A stretch of DNA of 64,000 nucleotides from Cephalotus follicularis (GCA_001972305.1 BDDD01002933.1:65188-129187), one strand, 5' to 3'; counted from the stretch's first letter, positions 1 through 12,032 are shown. A program made the numbers and translations. The notes: generated from the letters alone by a model not told the origin.

Positions 1-1392
1 TCCCCTCCCAATAATCTCCCGGATCAAATGATAGCGCCGCTCGATGTGTTTGGATCGCTGGTGAGACCGAGGTTCCTTGGCTTGTGCTACAGTCCTATAA
101 TTGTCACAGTATATAACAACTCGACTACTAATGGAACGAACAACTCCTAGTTCAGTAATGAACTTGCGCATCCATACACCCTCCTTGGCAGCATCTAAGG
201 CTGCTATGTACTCGGCTTCTGTGGTAGAATATGCAATAGTCCCTTACTTTGAACTACGCCAGCTCACAGCTCCACCATTAAGTACAAAGACGTACCCGGA
301 GACAGATTTGTGATCATCCGGATCACTATCAAAACTGGAGTCTGTAAAGCCCTCCAATTTCAGTTCACTATCTTTTCCATATATCAAGAACATATCCTGA
401 GTCCTCCTAAGGTACTTCAGGATTCCCTTGACCACATCCCAGTGCTTCTCACCGGGATCAGAGTGAAAATGACTTGTCATACCCAGGGCAAGTGCGACAT
501 CAGGCCTAGTACATAACATGGCATACATGATCGACCCTACTACAAAAGCATAAGGTATCCGACTCATGCGTGCTCTTTCTTCAGATGTCTGAGGAGACAT
601 CTTTCGAGAAAGATGAATTCCTTCACCTATTGGTAATAGGCCTCTCGTGGAATTCTCCATGCTAAACCTTTTCAGCACCTTGCTGATGTACTGGATTTGG
701 GAGAGCCCAAGCAACCTATTGGATCTATCCCTGAAGATCCTAATACCCAGTATATAGGTGGCTTCTCCCAAATCATTCATGAAAAAATTCTTAGTTATCC
801 ATATCCTTGTAGACTGCAACATCCCTACATCATTCTCAATGAGTAGGATGTCATCTACATATGGCACTAAGAACGTGATACTAGGTCCCTCTTGCTTTCG
901 ATAAACACAGGGCTCATCTACATTTTTGATGAATTCAAAAGCTTTGACTGCTTCATCAAATTATAGATTCCAGCTATGAGATGCGTACTTTAGTGCATAG
1001 ATGGACCGTTCGAGCTTGCATACCATGAGCGGGTGCTCGGCATATGTGAACCCCTCGGGTTGGGACATATAAATGTCCTCTTCAAGATGCCCATTTAAAA
1101 ATGCCGTCTTGACATCCATTTGCCATATCTCATAATCATAATGAGCGGCAATAGCAAGCAAAATCCTAATGGATTTAAGCATGGCGACAGGTGAGAAAGT
1201 CTCAGTATAGTCGACTCCATGTCGTTGCTTATACACTTTCGCCACTAATCGAGCTTTATAAGTCTCGATTTTTCCATCTGCATTCATCTTCTTCTTGAAG
1301 ATCCATTTGCAGCCAATAGGCACTATGCCTTTGGGTGCTTCAACCAAATTCCAAACTTGGTTGGAATACAAGGAATCCATTTTGGATTTCAT
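1..1392 (-). pseudogene. Element A RT and RNase H relic
   Basis: Fossil copia reverse transcriptase and RNase H. RT begins near 1390 with WNLVEAPKG and GCKWIFKKKMNADG. It continues through KARLVAK, the metal-binding stretch QMDVKTAFLNG near 1110 and the catalytic YVDD at about 850-861. RNase H features follow: GFTDSSFDSD near 330 and, further left, a relic of the copia AEYIAA segment. Together these copy copia RNA into DNA and remove the RNA strand. The reading is interrupted more than once. The 3' end of the domain is cut by the window edge. Confidence 0.85.
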
Positions 1393-1574
1393 GGCTCCTA
1401 GCCATATTTCAGATTCAGTGCCCTACACTGCCTCCTGATAGCTGGTAGGCTCTTTATCTTCAATTACGTTAATCTCATCAGTACCATCAATGAGGAAACC
1501 ATACCTCTCAGGTGCCAATGGGATCCTGCCTGATCTCCTCAAGGAGCTCAACCTAACTGAGAACCATTCTCAGC

Positions 1575-2574
1575 CTAAGATTCAATCTCCACTTTGTCTG
1601 TTGAAGGTCCAACCTCCAACTCCTCCATCTCCTGTGTGGTTTCTACCCGTAGTAACTCCTTGAGTTCCACTTGACTCCCACTGTTTCCTTCAAGAAGGTA
1701 TACCTCCTTTAGGAGCACAGCATTTCGCGAAACAAATTTTCTTTGTTCGCTAAGGTGGTAGAAGTAGTATCCTTTAGTTTCTTTTGGATACCCCACAAAC
1801 CTGCAATGGTCCGACTGCGCTTCTAGCTTATCTGCGTCAAGCCTCTTGACATAAGCCGGACAGGCCCAAACCTTTAAATGGCTCAGGTTGGGTTTCCTCC
1901 CTGACCATACTTGGTATGGAGTAGAAGGTACATATTTTGAAAGAATCTGATTCAAGATATAAGCAGCTGTATCTAGGGCATAACCGCAGAGATAGGTAGG
2001 AAGGTCAGTAAAAGACATCATAGATCGAACAATGTCCAATAAGGTCAAATTCCTCCTTATACTGTGGTGTTCAAAGAGGTGCCCACTAAGATAGAATTCT
2101 GTTATCTCTCGACCAATATTCGCCACCTCGGTCCGACCGAAGTATTTTAATTTATTTACCTGTCTGTTTTTCTACTTCAAGTCTGAACTCATTAAATTTT
2201 TCAAAGGATTCTGACTTGTGTTTCATCAGATACACATAACCATACCTAGATAAATCATCGGTAAAGGTTATGAAGTAGTTGTAACCTCCTCGTGCACTGA
2301 TTGACATAGGACCACACATGTCAGTATGGACTAAGCCTAGTCAGTCCATAGCCCTTTCTCCTTGACCAGAGAAGGGGGATTTGGTCATCTTTCCTAATAA
2401 ACATGATTCACAAGTTGGATAGGACTCTAAGTCCTGCATATCAAGAAGATCATCCTTAACCAACTGTAATAGTCTAGCATCACTAAGATGACCAAGTCTA
2501 CAATGCCAAGTAAAAGCTTTCTTTAGCTCAGTTTCTCTTTGTCTTTTCCTATTATTACTTTGCTCAATGGACAA
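1575..2574 (-). pseudogene. Element A GAG-pre-integrase and integrase relic
   Basis: Starts with the copia GAG-pre-integrase zinc-binding signature, WHCRLGHLS followed by CESCLLGKM (about 2340-2510). The integrase C-terminal half follows, with the copia pattern AAYILNQ, PYQVWSGRKPNLSHLKVWACPAYV and the downstream FVGYPKETKGYYFY. The middle of the catalytic core (about 2130-2340) is only partly readable. The role in a working relative is insertion of the cDNA into host DNA. It lies between the protease part (right) and the RT part (left), the normal copia order. Broken. Confidence 0.8.
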
Positions 2575-2670
2575 TATATTTGATTGTGAAGTATTTAAGA
2601 CATATAATCCATTGTCGATAACACCATTACCAACACAAACATTTTTTGAATATATAAAACATCCAATGTC

Positions 2671-3201
2671 TCAGAATCTAAGCTCCAAACCCCATAAACA
2701 TAAGTGAGAAACACTTACAATGTTCTGAACAATATTCATAACATAGTAACAAGGATCCAATGTCAAAATAAAATTATTACACAAACAAATATCATAAACA
2801 CCAATAGCTTGAGCAATGATCCTAGATCCACCGCCAAGCCTCAAGTCTAGTTCTCCTGCTCCAAGCTTTCTAACTTTTCTTAGTCCCTGCAATGGATTGC
2901 AAACGCTAGTTCCACATCCAGTATCTAACACCCATGAAGAACTACTATTTAAAGCTAGATTAAGTTCAATCATGAACATACCTGATGTACTCGCACCATA
3001 CCGGTTATCAGCAGAGACTCCAGCAACAACAACACGACAATCCTTTTTCCAGTGCCTGGTCTTACCACACTGGAAACAAGCACCTTCAGCAGCTAACTTC
3101 TTCATCTGATCTTTGGCAACGTTTCCACTAGCTCCAAGCTTACCCTTCTTCTTCTTGTGATTCTTCTTACCCTTGCCTTTGGTGTTGACAGACATGAGCA
3201 C
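2671..3201 (-). pseudogene. Element A nucleocapsid zinc knuckle and protease relic
   Basis: Contains one CX2CX4HX4C zinc knuckle, CFQCGKTRHWKKDC (about 3040-3081), preceded by a lysine-rich stretch typical of the gag C-terminus. Next comes an aspartic protease signature, WVLDTGCGTSV (about 2900-2935). Placement between gag and GAG-pre-integrase fits copia. The zinc knuckle would bind genomic RNA and the protease would cut the polyprotein. Confidence 0.8.
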
Positions 3202-3384
3202 GCCCTTCCCTTTAGAGGAAGATAAGGCACTACCCTTTCCTTGGGCAGACCTAGAAGAAGAAGGAAGAAGTAGGGACTAGGTCTTTGACTTCCCAGAGTC
3301 AAAATCGGCCTCAACCATCCTCAGCATAGCTATAAGATCATATAGGGACACCTCTATCTTGTTCATGTGAAAGTTCACCAAGAA

Positions 3385-3891
3385 CTATGAGAACGACCTA
3401 GGAAGGGACGTCAAAATAAGATCCACATATAGATCATGGTCCATGACAAAACGTAACTGAGCCAGTTGCTTAATCATGTGTATCATCTTCAATCCATGGT
3501 CATGGGCTGAAGCTCCCTCTTGCATCTGTGCCTTGAAGAGTTTGTGGGAGAGATTGAACCTTTGAGTCCTACACTCAGCCCCATACATCTCCTGAAGGTG
3601 GAGTAGTATAGCAAATAAGGTCTCAATCTTCTCATTTTGACACTGAAGCTCAGGTGTCATCCCAAGGAGGGCAAGACATCTAGCCTGCTCGTCATCCTCT
3701 AGCCACTTGGCTAGTCTCTCACTCCCTTCGGGCGTAGGATCTTCACCCAGTGAAGGAGGCCCCCCAGTCATCACATAGGCCATTTTATTGGCTGTAAGGA
3801 CGATTTTGCAGTTTCGATGCCAATCGTTGAAGTTGGGCCCTTCAAGTTTGTTTGTCTCAAGTATACAGGACATTGCATTTGATAAAGCCAT
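3385..3891 (-). pseudogene. Element A gag N-terminal part
   Basis: Capsid/gag of the copia UBN2/retrotran_gag type. The first Met at 3891 opens MALSNAMSCILETNKLEGPN, then FNDWHRNCKIVL, the usual plant copia opening (name, x, LxGxNYxxW). Downstream helical segments include LHLQEMYGAECRTQRFNLSH and HGLKMIHMIKQL, matching UBN2-type gag. It lies directly after the leader. The start is chosen because the L-G-N-W block normally sits within about 30 residues of the gag Met. Part of a broken element. Confidence 0.8.
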
Positions 3892-4085
3892 TCTAGAAAC
3901 CTAGATAAGGAAATATAAACATGAGTAAGCATTTATTCCAATTTTAATATATGACAACCATAACACTTGGTCTTTAGTGCTTATAGTTCCTCCCACTATT
4001 CTAATCGTATCCCATACCCCCATATGAAACTCGAGAAGTCCAACTTGCTAGTGGGGATTGGAATCCATCGCAATCATATTATGAC

Positions 4086-4387
4086 CTCAGCTAGGGCATG
4101 ACAAACCATAATATATCCAATGGGTAGGCTATCTTGACAATTTGTATCTAATACAAGATCCAGTCATAAAATTCGGCCTTAGATTCAATATGGTCTCAGC
4201 TAGGGCATGACAAACCATTGGAATCTCGATAAGTCAAACACCCACAATTTTTATTGGAATGCACGAGTTTTAACACCCACATGTAGGCGTGACCAAGTGC
4301 TAAAACATAGTCACCCTTTGAGGTGTCCAACACGACATTGACATAGTATCCCAAAGTTATCAGCCTCAGCTAGGGCATGACAAACCA
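4086..4387. repeat. Three dispersed copies of a 23-bp motif in the leader of A
   Basis: CTCAGCTAGGGCATGACA plus the next five bases (AACCA) occurs at 4086-4108, 4195-4217 and 4365-4387 with no visible mismatch. Spacing is 109 and 170 bp, so this is not a simple tandem array. Intervening sequence is less conserved. Candidate RNA-structure or packaging element; function unknown. Confidence 0.85.
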
Positions 4388-5186
4388 ACAACCCAGGAAC
4401 ATTACTCAATGTAAATTGTGGAATCCATGAGGAACCACTCCATGGGTTCCTACGTTAAGACTTATTATTAAGTTTGAGGGAATTTTCGGTCTCACATTTT
4501 AATTACCGAGCCATTAATTAATTCATTGGTTGCATCAGCCATTCCAATTAATTACGGCTTAGCATGCATGACGTGTATCTTATGCACCTTGGACATATTT
4601 CAAAAATATATCAATGGATTGGCAAGGACATCATAGGTAATGACTTGAGCCCAAAGTCACTACTAGGTCTTCCTAGGTGTAAAGAATAAATATATTTATT
4701 ACAACAATCACCATGCATACATGGCCTTCAATGGTCTTGTACTCCATTTCTCCTTTCCCCCAACTCTCCTTGCAAGGTCTTCATTTACAAAGGTGTATTT
4801 TACAATTTTGAAAATAAAAATTACATTTAAAAATACAAGGAGAAATTACATAAGAAAGAAAAATAAATGATGCACACATGTACCTTATTACAGACCATTA
4901 AAGATAATAAATAAATAAATTCATCCACATCAGAAAAATCATAAACTAGGTCAATGTCCTTCTAGGTCATCCATTATGCATAAGACTTAAAATTATATCC
5001 AATATAATAAAACACAAAATAACAAATGGCATAAATAATAACCAATGACAAAAATTTAATTTAAGGATTATTAATATTGGTTAAACTCCAACTAAATCAA
5101 GCAATGATTTTGATTTTCTAAGTGCCATAATGCATAAAATCAAATTTTATTAAAAACAGATTTTATATATATATAAAATTAGACTA

Positions 5187-5340
5187 CAGCGTCGACGCTT
5201 TCCCAGAAAGCGTCGACGTTTACGTCTAAGGTGCACAAATCACAATATTCAAATAAGCGTCGACGCTATGCCAAGGCGTCGACGCAATATGAATCCAGTG
5301 AGACAAGCGTCGACGCTTATAACCATAGCGTCGACGCTTA
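5187..5340. repeat. GTCGAC palindrome cluster in the leader of A
   Basis: Six copies of a GCGTCGACGC-type palindrome, near 5187, 5208, 5255, 5275, 5305 and 5326, separated by unrelated spacers of about 10-35 bp. Some extend to AAGCGTCGACGCTT, a perfect 14-nt palindrome. The same motif recurs in most other elements of the window. Confidence 0.9.
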
Positions 5341-5623
5341 AGTCCCCTAGACAGTTTTTGTAGCTTGCAAAACTACAGAAATCAATGGTTTAGACATTGG
5401 CATTCCATTTTGGCAATCCAAACTGCACTATGCATGTTCTAAACATAATTCTAAACACATTGAATAAAAAATCCCGAGGACATAAACATAATGAAATCAA
5501 TTTCATACAATTTTCACTAAGGCATTTTGAAAATCAAGTTTAACCATAAAACATATCCATCAATTAAACTCTTAATTAGTTAATCATCATATGCATGAAT
5601 TCAACTAAGGTTGATGTGGCACT

Positions 5624-5634
5624 CTCTGATACCA
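5624..5634 (-). promoter_or_regulatory. Primer-binding site of element A
   Basis: On the minus strand this reads TGGTATCAGAG, matching the 3' end complement of plant initiator-Met tRNA. It lies one base inside the LTR end, as expected for minus-strand priming. Confidence 0.85.
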
Positions 5635-5635
5635 C

Positions 5636-7872
5636 TGATGGAAACGGTATAACGTTCCCAGAGCCAAAAACGAACTAAGGTGTATTGGGTGTAAAACAAA
5701 ACTTTAATAACATATAATGCAGCAGAAATAACACCCTAAACTTACAAAACCAGTCCTTAATGGCATGAACACAAGCCACAAGGATCACCATATCATCACA
5801 ATAGTTGAATAGGTGTCACCACACAAGCAAGGCAAACACATGGCAGTGTAAAGAAGGAGCAAGAGATATACCAACGGGTCAAGGATCCTTCTTTCTCTGC
5901 CGCAAAAAGCTTGAGAAGACTCCCTCTTTGATGTTCTCCAAGTAGCTGGTATGTTCTCCAAGTCATTGGTACAGCAAGCACTCCAACCAGCAAGAAGCAA
6001 GAACAAAATGTATTCTCTCTCTCTCTCTAAACTTAACAAGGATAAATTGAGATTGACAGGACTTATCCAAAATCAATCCACCCTAGATAAGCAAATGCTT
6101 GGTTTATCTCAGTGAAGGGAATCATCCAAGTGCAAAGAGAAGACACTATTGTATTGCCCAGGAAAAATCCTTACATTTATTTTGGACCTGTTTCTGTAGA
6201 TAAAGCTTCTCACCAGCCACCTATCTCCCTCTCCCACTCTCCCATACACTAGGGATCATGGTGTTAACTCCCCGGGGTTTCAAAGCCATGATCCCCACGT
6301 GTACATATCATGTATAGACATGAGAAACTGGCAGGAAATGAGAGAGAGAACGTGCCCACGATGTGTGATCATGCACAGGTTGCACAACTCCCACAAAAGC
6401 ATCGACGCTCTCAACAAAAATGTCAACGCTCATATAACATGGAACTAATACGTTGACGTCTTTCTAAAAGACATCGACGCCTATACAATTGTTAAGCGTT
6501 GACGCTTCACAGAAGACGTCAACGCTTCATCAAAAGTAATGCGTCAACGCTTTCCCAGAAGGCGTCGATGCTTTGACTGGCAGGTAAAGCAAATTGAGTC
6601 TAACGTTTTTAGTGATTTCACGAACCCTTCAAATATTGATTAAGTAAGATCAAACAAATATGCTTCCATAACATACAAAATACACTTAACCAATATTTAA
6701 TAAAATATCACCAAGACTTAATATGTCTAACATATTAAAGAACTAATCATTATTGGGCAGGGACCCTTCAAAATCTTGGTTAGAAACGGTGGTGTACATA
6801 AATTACCGAAATACCCCTAGGGTTCGCTTTAGCTATTCTAAATGGTCCTAGAAAAATTTAAATGCTATAGGAATAATATCTAATATTATCCGGAAGAAAA
6901 AATCAATCTAATTAATTTTCCCATAATTTATTACATACCACTATAACCCAAGATTTTTGAAGTCGTCGGTTTACGTGTACTATAATCCCTTGTCATACTT
7001 GGCCCTGATTGAGGTCTAGGGTAAGGATACGTGTCAACCCTATATAATACCTCAATCCCTAAAATATTTGATTATTACTAGGACCTTTGGTTGACTCTTC
7101 AGAAATCTAATTTCCAATCCACCTCAACCTTGGCAAAGGATTTCATAAGTCCAAAGTACAATCAGACCATAATAGGGTCGATCACGTTCGCTCAGGTGTG
7201 ACAATCCCTTATGGTACACTCGCTTATATTCGTATAGATTCGATCATACCCAAAGACAATCCAATTGCCAGCCCTACGCAAGAACTGGGTAAGGTGGAGA
7301 TCAAAGCATAACCGTCTCCATACAATATAGTGCAGTCGCTCAGTTCTAAGGATCAGACGAGTTCGAGAACTCGCTAAGTGACTAACACTTATACACAACC
7401 GCAACAAGTAGGAGTTACTACTGACACGAGAATAGCGACTATCCAAACAATGTCTCCTATGTAGGTCTAGTTCAGTGTACACGCTATCAGCGCGCACTCC
7501 GTATTTGCCCTAGTGTCCAACACATACGGTAGTGAGAGAATCCATCCTCCAATTCCATGTGCAGGCAACATACGTGCAAGTCTATCCGGTTCACTAATGC
7601 CCACAAGTGAACCTATGGCTTGGAACTAATTCGACATAAGGAATAAGGTGACCAATCTCACAGCCTCTATGCTAGGCATCCAACCTTATGTCAGGGCATC
7701 ATAAGCATAAGTAGGTAAATAATAAACTACTTAAATTAAGTGATAAAACATAAATGATATTGCCATAATAAATTTGCACATGTCATATATATAAGAACAA
7801 GATTGTTTATACACAAGGATAGATATAATACGACAACCAATCCAATGGCTTGTTGGGTTACTACATCTAACA
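5636..7872 (-). repeat. 5' LTR of element A
   Basis: Bounded by TG at 5636 and CA at 7872 on the plus strand. The left boundary is set by the adjacent PBS. The right boundary is set by alignment with the end of the related LTR B: both share ATGGCTTG, then a short divergent stretch, then ACA. About 2.24 kb. The stretch 6960-7872 aligns with LTR B 8110-9126 at moderate identity. It contains a second palindrome cluster (6398-6575). Confidence 0.8.
6398..6575. repeat. GTCGAC-type cluster in the LTR of A
   Basis: About eight copies of a motif near GCGTCGACGC, most carrying a CG to TG or CA change (GTCAACGC, GTTGACGC, GTCGATGC). Spacers are about 12-20 bp. This is the decayed form of the motif at 5187-5340. 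Confidence 0.8.
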
Positions 7873-9126
7873 ACATCTCCCTGGTGTTATCCTTTCACTA
7901 AATGACATGTGTGCCATACATGTGTCAACCTGTTCAAAGTCGGGCAGGACTCGGAAAGCCATGTCGTTATCCGGTAAGCTGATAAATTTCTCAGAACATC
8001 CAGAGTTCTGGTATGACCATCCCAATAGTCCTCTTGACTATTCACAAGATGGCCACGGTGTGAGCTTTCATCATCCCCGGATCTATCTATTTCCATGTCT
8101 TTCAGTCGTTATCCAGATAGCCAGAGCTTTAAGCCTGTCTTCGGCATATGTGTCATGTATCCCTCATCACTATTGGCCCCGACCACGGACTAGGGTGTGG
8201 ATTAAATGTCCACCCTAGAAATACCATGACCATATAAATCTATGAACACATTGTGACTTTAGCGGATCTCCCCGGAATCACCCAATATCCAATCCGCCTA
8301 GGCATGGCCAGGTCTTTCAGTCAACAATGGTCAAGATCATATAAAGCCATTCATCCATTAAAACTGGTGTGATGATTCCATATTGCGAACTTCACCCATA
8401 CATCTCAATGCAGCTTCGACATGACCCAAAGACAACCCTTTTGCTAGCACGTGGCTAGTGTTGGAGAAGGAAGAAATCAAAGCCATGTAGTCAGTACACA
8501 ACGACTGTCAGTCACTCAGTTCTAAGCATACAACGTAGGCTAAGACCTACTACTCACCATAGACTATACACCACCAAAAACAATAGGGATCTTATCGACA
8601 AGGGTAATGTCCATCCAGATAGTTTACCTATGGTGGGTTGGTTCAGTATCATGCACCTACACGAACCCTGCATCAGCTTTAGTGCCATCCAAATGGCAAT
8701 GAGAGAAGCCATCCTCCAAATGAGGGAGCAAGCATAATACGGCAAGTCTTTGCGGTTCATCAATTGCCCATAAAGTGAACATATGACTTGGAACTTCTGT
8801 TTGAAGGGACTAAGGATCTCATTCTCATTACCTCTCTAGGCATGATATCCAACCGCTCGGTGACAGGGCGCTATATGTGTACTCAGTTGAAATGGTGATC
8901 AACTGATCCGGTTTTGACGGTTTGGGATATTACAGACAGTCGGTTTGCCGTTGTGAATATAGTTGCACAATTGAAAATAAGTAGAACATAGAGTGAAGGA
9001 TGAGAGTGTAAAGTACATACATGTAGCCAACTATAGGCTTTCATGGATTATTCAATTAAGGAATATATCAAAAAATGTACACCCATTTATCCCCTTCATG
9101 GCTTGCAGGGACACCCAACTCCAACA
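7873..9126 (-). repeat. 3' LTR of element B, interrupted by A
   Basis: The right end is CA at 9126, followed by the PPT. It aligns with LTR A at several blocks: the CAAAGACAA stretch near 8435, the CAGTCACTCAGTTCTAAG stretch near 8508 and the ATCCTCCAA stretch near 8713. The stretch 7871-8600 matches C at 62557-63287 closely. The remaining 3' part of this LTR should lie left of A, off-window. Confidence 0.75.
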
Positions 9127-9140
9127 ATCTCCCACTTGGC
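9127..9140 (-). promoter_or_regulatory. Polypurine tract of element B
   Basis: On the minus strand, GGCCAAGTGGGAGAT immediately precedes the LTR start TGTTGG. This is the usual plus-strand primer of copia elements and fixes the LTR boundary at 9126. Confidence 0.75.
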
Positions 9141-10590
9141 CCTATAGCCATGAAGACCTTACAGTGCAAGCAAATCACACATATGACTCTCTCAAGTACT
9201 GAATAGCTAATGACATTGGTCAGTGGATCTGCTATGTTTGCTACCTGCACAAATCTCTCAATAAGTTCCATTTCTCTGTATTATGATCTTCATGATCATA
9301 TGATCTAATTTATCAAGGCATACCACCGCTGTTTAAAATGATGGAGCGATAATGAGACTGCAGTTTCTGTGTTAGTGCAAAGCCCTCCATCATTATTACA
9401 ATCGCCACAACTGGATTAAAATGGGTTGGAACCACTAGAAGTTCACCAATGAACTTTCGCTTCCAAAACTACTTTAATGTGACATTCTAGGTCATCACAT
9501 ACTCAAATTGCACCGTGGAGTTTTGAGCATCCCTTGCTTTAATCTCCTACACCTCTTACAGCAGCTCCGTTCAGGATATTAGAAATATCCTTAAATGGTT
9601 TCGTGATCATCCAAATCACTCTTAAACTATAGAGTTCCCATAACCCTCAAGTTTTAAATTTTCACTACATTCTCCATATGTCAAGTAGGAATCCTGAGCT
9701 CTTCTCAGTTTTACCATAATCCCTATTGACAATTCCCAGTGCCGATCACTGGGATTAGGACCAAAAATCGACTATCCACTCTCTCGAGCATGTCTGAGAT
9801 CAGGCCCAGTACAAGGTATGGCATACATGACGGAATCCATAGCTCATGCTTATGGTTTCCTGTTCATGCATGTTCTCTCCCCAATGTCCCAAAAGACATC
9901 CTCTTGGAGAGAAGAATTCCATGGTCAATCGGTAGTAGGCCATATGATTGGAATCCTTTTCACCATACCATATCAGCTCTTTGCTGATGTACTGGCTTTG
10001 GGAAAGCCCAAGCAATCTACTCGATCCACTCCTTAGATATTCATTCTCTAAAATGTAGAAGCCTCTCCCAAATCCTTGATAGAGAAATTCTTGATTTATC
10101 GTACTTACATGAACCGTACCATGTTTATGTCCTATAACCAAGACAGTGATATTTGGGTTATCCTATATCCGGTAGACATAAAGCGCATCTATACCAAAAG
10201 ATGTTTCAGCTACGAGATGCTTGCTTAAGTTCAACCATAGACCTTTATGGCTTGCATTATCCGAATGGACTTAAGCATTTGCGATTTGCTAGAAAATATA
10301 GTCAACTTCTGGTTTCATTCTATACCTTTTCAGTGCTAATCAAGCTTTAAAGGTTTCAACATTTTCCATTTATGCCTGTCTTCTCCTTGTAGATATTTAT
10401 GCAACAAATGGGTACCACACCCTTGGAAGCATTTACCGAGTATCACACCTGGTTGGTGTATGTGGTGTCCAATTCGGGTATCATGGCTCCATGCCATGTC
10501 CTGAAATCAATGTCCCTCACTGGTTCTTGTAGATGATAGGCTTGTCATCCCATGACGACATTAGTTTTTTCAGTGCCATCGTCAAGAAAC
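9140..10590 (-). pseudogene. Element B RT/RNase H relic
   Basis: Readable islands match A: LLGLSQSQYISKELI (near 10010) parallels A's LLGLSQIQYISKVLK. VANIADPLTNVISYSV (near 9220) is the copia C-terminal tail. The stretch 10400-10590 parallels A's RT start at DNA level. The breaks are too many to count reliably. No function expected. Confidence 0.75.
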
Positions 10591-10599
10591 CCTATCTTT

Positions 10600-11909
10600 C
10601 AATCACTGTCAAAACTCTGTTATTAATCCATGTAAACTATTTTAAATCATGTAATCTTGGAAACCATGTTTTGAGAGTCCTGTTGCTATATTCAACCAGT
10701 AAATCCATATGTTGATGCATTTGAAAAATAGTATAATGAGGTTATCAAACAGAGAAGTCATGTTTTAGAACCTATATAATACTGTTTTATGATTTTCATA
10801 TAGAAACTGGATTTTTGTTCATGATTGCAACTGATACATCGACACATTTTTCATGTTTTAAACCCAAAGTGTCGACGCCTATGTCGTATATGTCGACGTC
10901 TGTGCATAGAAAAACTATTTTTATCATCCTGCATGTATTTAAGCATCGTCTATTTTTGTTTTCTGTCTACCCTTATGTCATAAATGTCGACGCTTTGTTG
11001 TGAGAGTCAACGCCTTTGTCAAAAATTGTCATATTTTCCTCGACGCTTTGTCCTGCGCTTTTGTCAATCCTTTCATTTAAACGTAAATGCTATGTCTTAA
11101 GTGCCGACGCTATTGTCTTGAACGTTGACACCTATGTCGTATACGTCAACGTCTATGTATAGAAAAACTATTTTTATCATCCTGCATGTATTTAAGCGTC
11201 GACTATTTTTGTTTTCTGTCTACGCTTATGTCGTAAACGTCGACGCTTTGTTGTGAAAGTCTATGCCTTTGTCAAAAATTGTCATATTTTCCTCGATGCT
11301 TTGTCCTACGCTTCTGTCAATGCTTTCATTTAAACGTCAATGCTATGTCTTAAGCGCCAACGCTTTTGTCTTCAACGTCGACGCTTTGTCCTATAATTTG
11401 TATTTAGCGTCTGTTTAATTGTAACACGGATTGGTTTGTCTATTTAGGGTTCCAAAACGCATGTGGTGGAGATTAGTGTGATTCTGTGTGTGCTTTGACT
11501 AATTCTTGGGATTGTTTAGGTTTGAACGGCTAAGGTATGTATTCTTCGTCTTTGATTATCATCCTGTGATGTGGTTTGAATAAAGTCAGTTTTATTATTT
11601 TTATGAATAAAAATGAATATTTCTGACCTTACAAATTCAGTTTTGATTTGTATACAGATTTTACCATTGTCATCTCTTTTAATTATTGTGAAATTAAATG
11701 AGTTTGATTTTCGATTATGAAAGTATGTGTGACTTTTATCTATGCAAATATGAATTTACTACTGTCATTTGATAACGATTTTGGATTCGTTCAAAAAACC
11801 ATATATGTGTTTTGAATTAATTTTTGAATGAAATTAATATTTTGAAATGGTGACATACTGAGTTGTACCCACCTATGGGAGGTTCCATAGGCATGTCCTT
11901 TGGCATAGA
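10600..11909 (+). repeat. 5' LTR of element I, left portion
   Basis: Non-coding, AT-rich, and related to the LTR of D. The stretch GGTTTGAACGGCTAAGG (near 11519) parallels D's GAACTGCTAAGGTACGG (near 13112). The CCATAGGCATGTCCTTTGGC stretch near 11884 parallels D near 13529. Hence D is inserted in the LTR of a cousin. Contains a 253-bp tandem duplication with GTCGAC-type motifs. The LTR tip at the left is not clear. Confidence 0.65.
10868..11400. repeat. 253-bp tandem duplication with GTCGAC motifs
   Basis: Two copies with period 253: the CCTATGTCGTATA stretch begins near 10877 and again near 11130, and the GAAAAACTATTTTTATCATC stretch recurs at the same offset. Each copy carries about six to eight GTCGACGC-like motifs in varying decay. 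This is internal amplification of the motif-bearing part of the LTR. Confidence 0.85.
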
Positions 11910-12032
11910 TGTAATAACCCATTTCTATGCTTACATGATTATCATTTTATGTTGCGTTTATACCTTTTGATATATGCTATGGTGTGTGAACTCTTTGATT
12001 TTATTTTCTTTTATGTTTGTTTTCTGGGGACA

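Larger units (their letters stand above)
3892..5623 (-). other. Element A untranslated leader
   Basis: About 1.7 kb between the PBS and the gag start, AT-rich with no convincing reading frame. It contains three near-identical 23-bp repeats (4086-4387) and six GTCGAC palindromes (5187-5340). Long leaders are common in long-LTR plant copia elements. I see no gene here. Confidence 0.7.
1..7872 (-). mobile_element. Element A: Ty1/copia retrotransposon (Angela/Tork-like), 3' end off the left edge
   Basis: Reading right to left, it has a long 5' LTR (5636-7872), an initiator-Met type PBS, a leader of about 1.7 kb, then gag, protease, integrase, RT and RNase H relics in copia order. The RNase H end and 3' LTR lie outside the window. 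Lineage is inferred from the gag start, the long LTR and the RT style, and was not tested against a database. The coding region is broken in several places. Its right end abuts a related LTR (B). The first five flanking bases, ACATC (7873-7877), are the predicted target duplication, and the partner copy would be off-window. The second copy of that LTR (C, near 62557) runs uninterrupted through the same point, which supports insertion of A into B. Confidence 0.85.
7873..10600 (-). mobile_element. Element B: old copia relative of A, 3' part
   Basis: The right half (9140 to about 10600) matches the RNase H to RT region of A but is heavily decayed, with many breaks. The left half (7873-9126) is the 5' portion of its 3' LTR, cut by the insertion of A. 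A polypurine tract joins the two. Upstream parts (gag, protease, integrase, 5' LTR) are absent, because the sequence passes into the LTR of gypsy element I near 10600. By divergence this is among the oldest layers in the window. Confidence 0.75.

Noticed and set aside
7873-7890. Possible PPT next to LTR A, suggesting tandem elements sharing one LTR
   Set aside because: The same CATCTCCCTG stretch is present in C (62558) as ordinary LTR sequence, and 7885-9126 aligns with LTR and not internal DNA. Insertion of A into LTR B explains it better.
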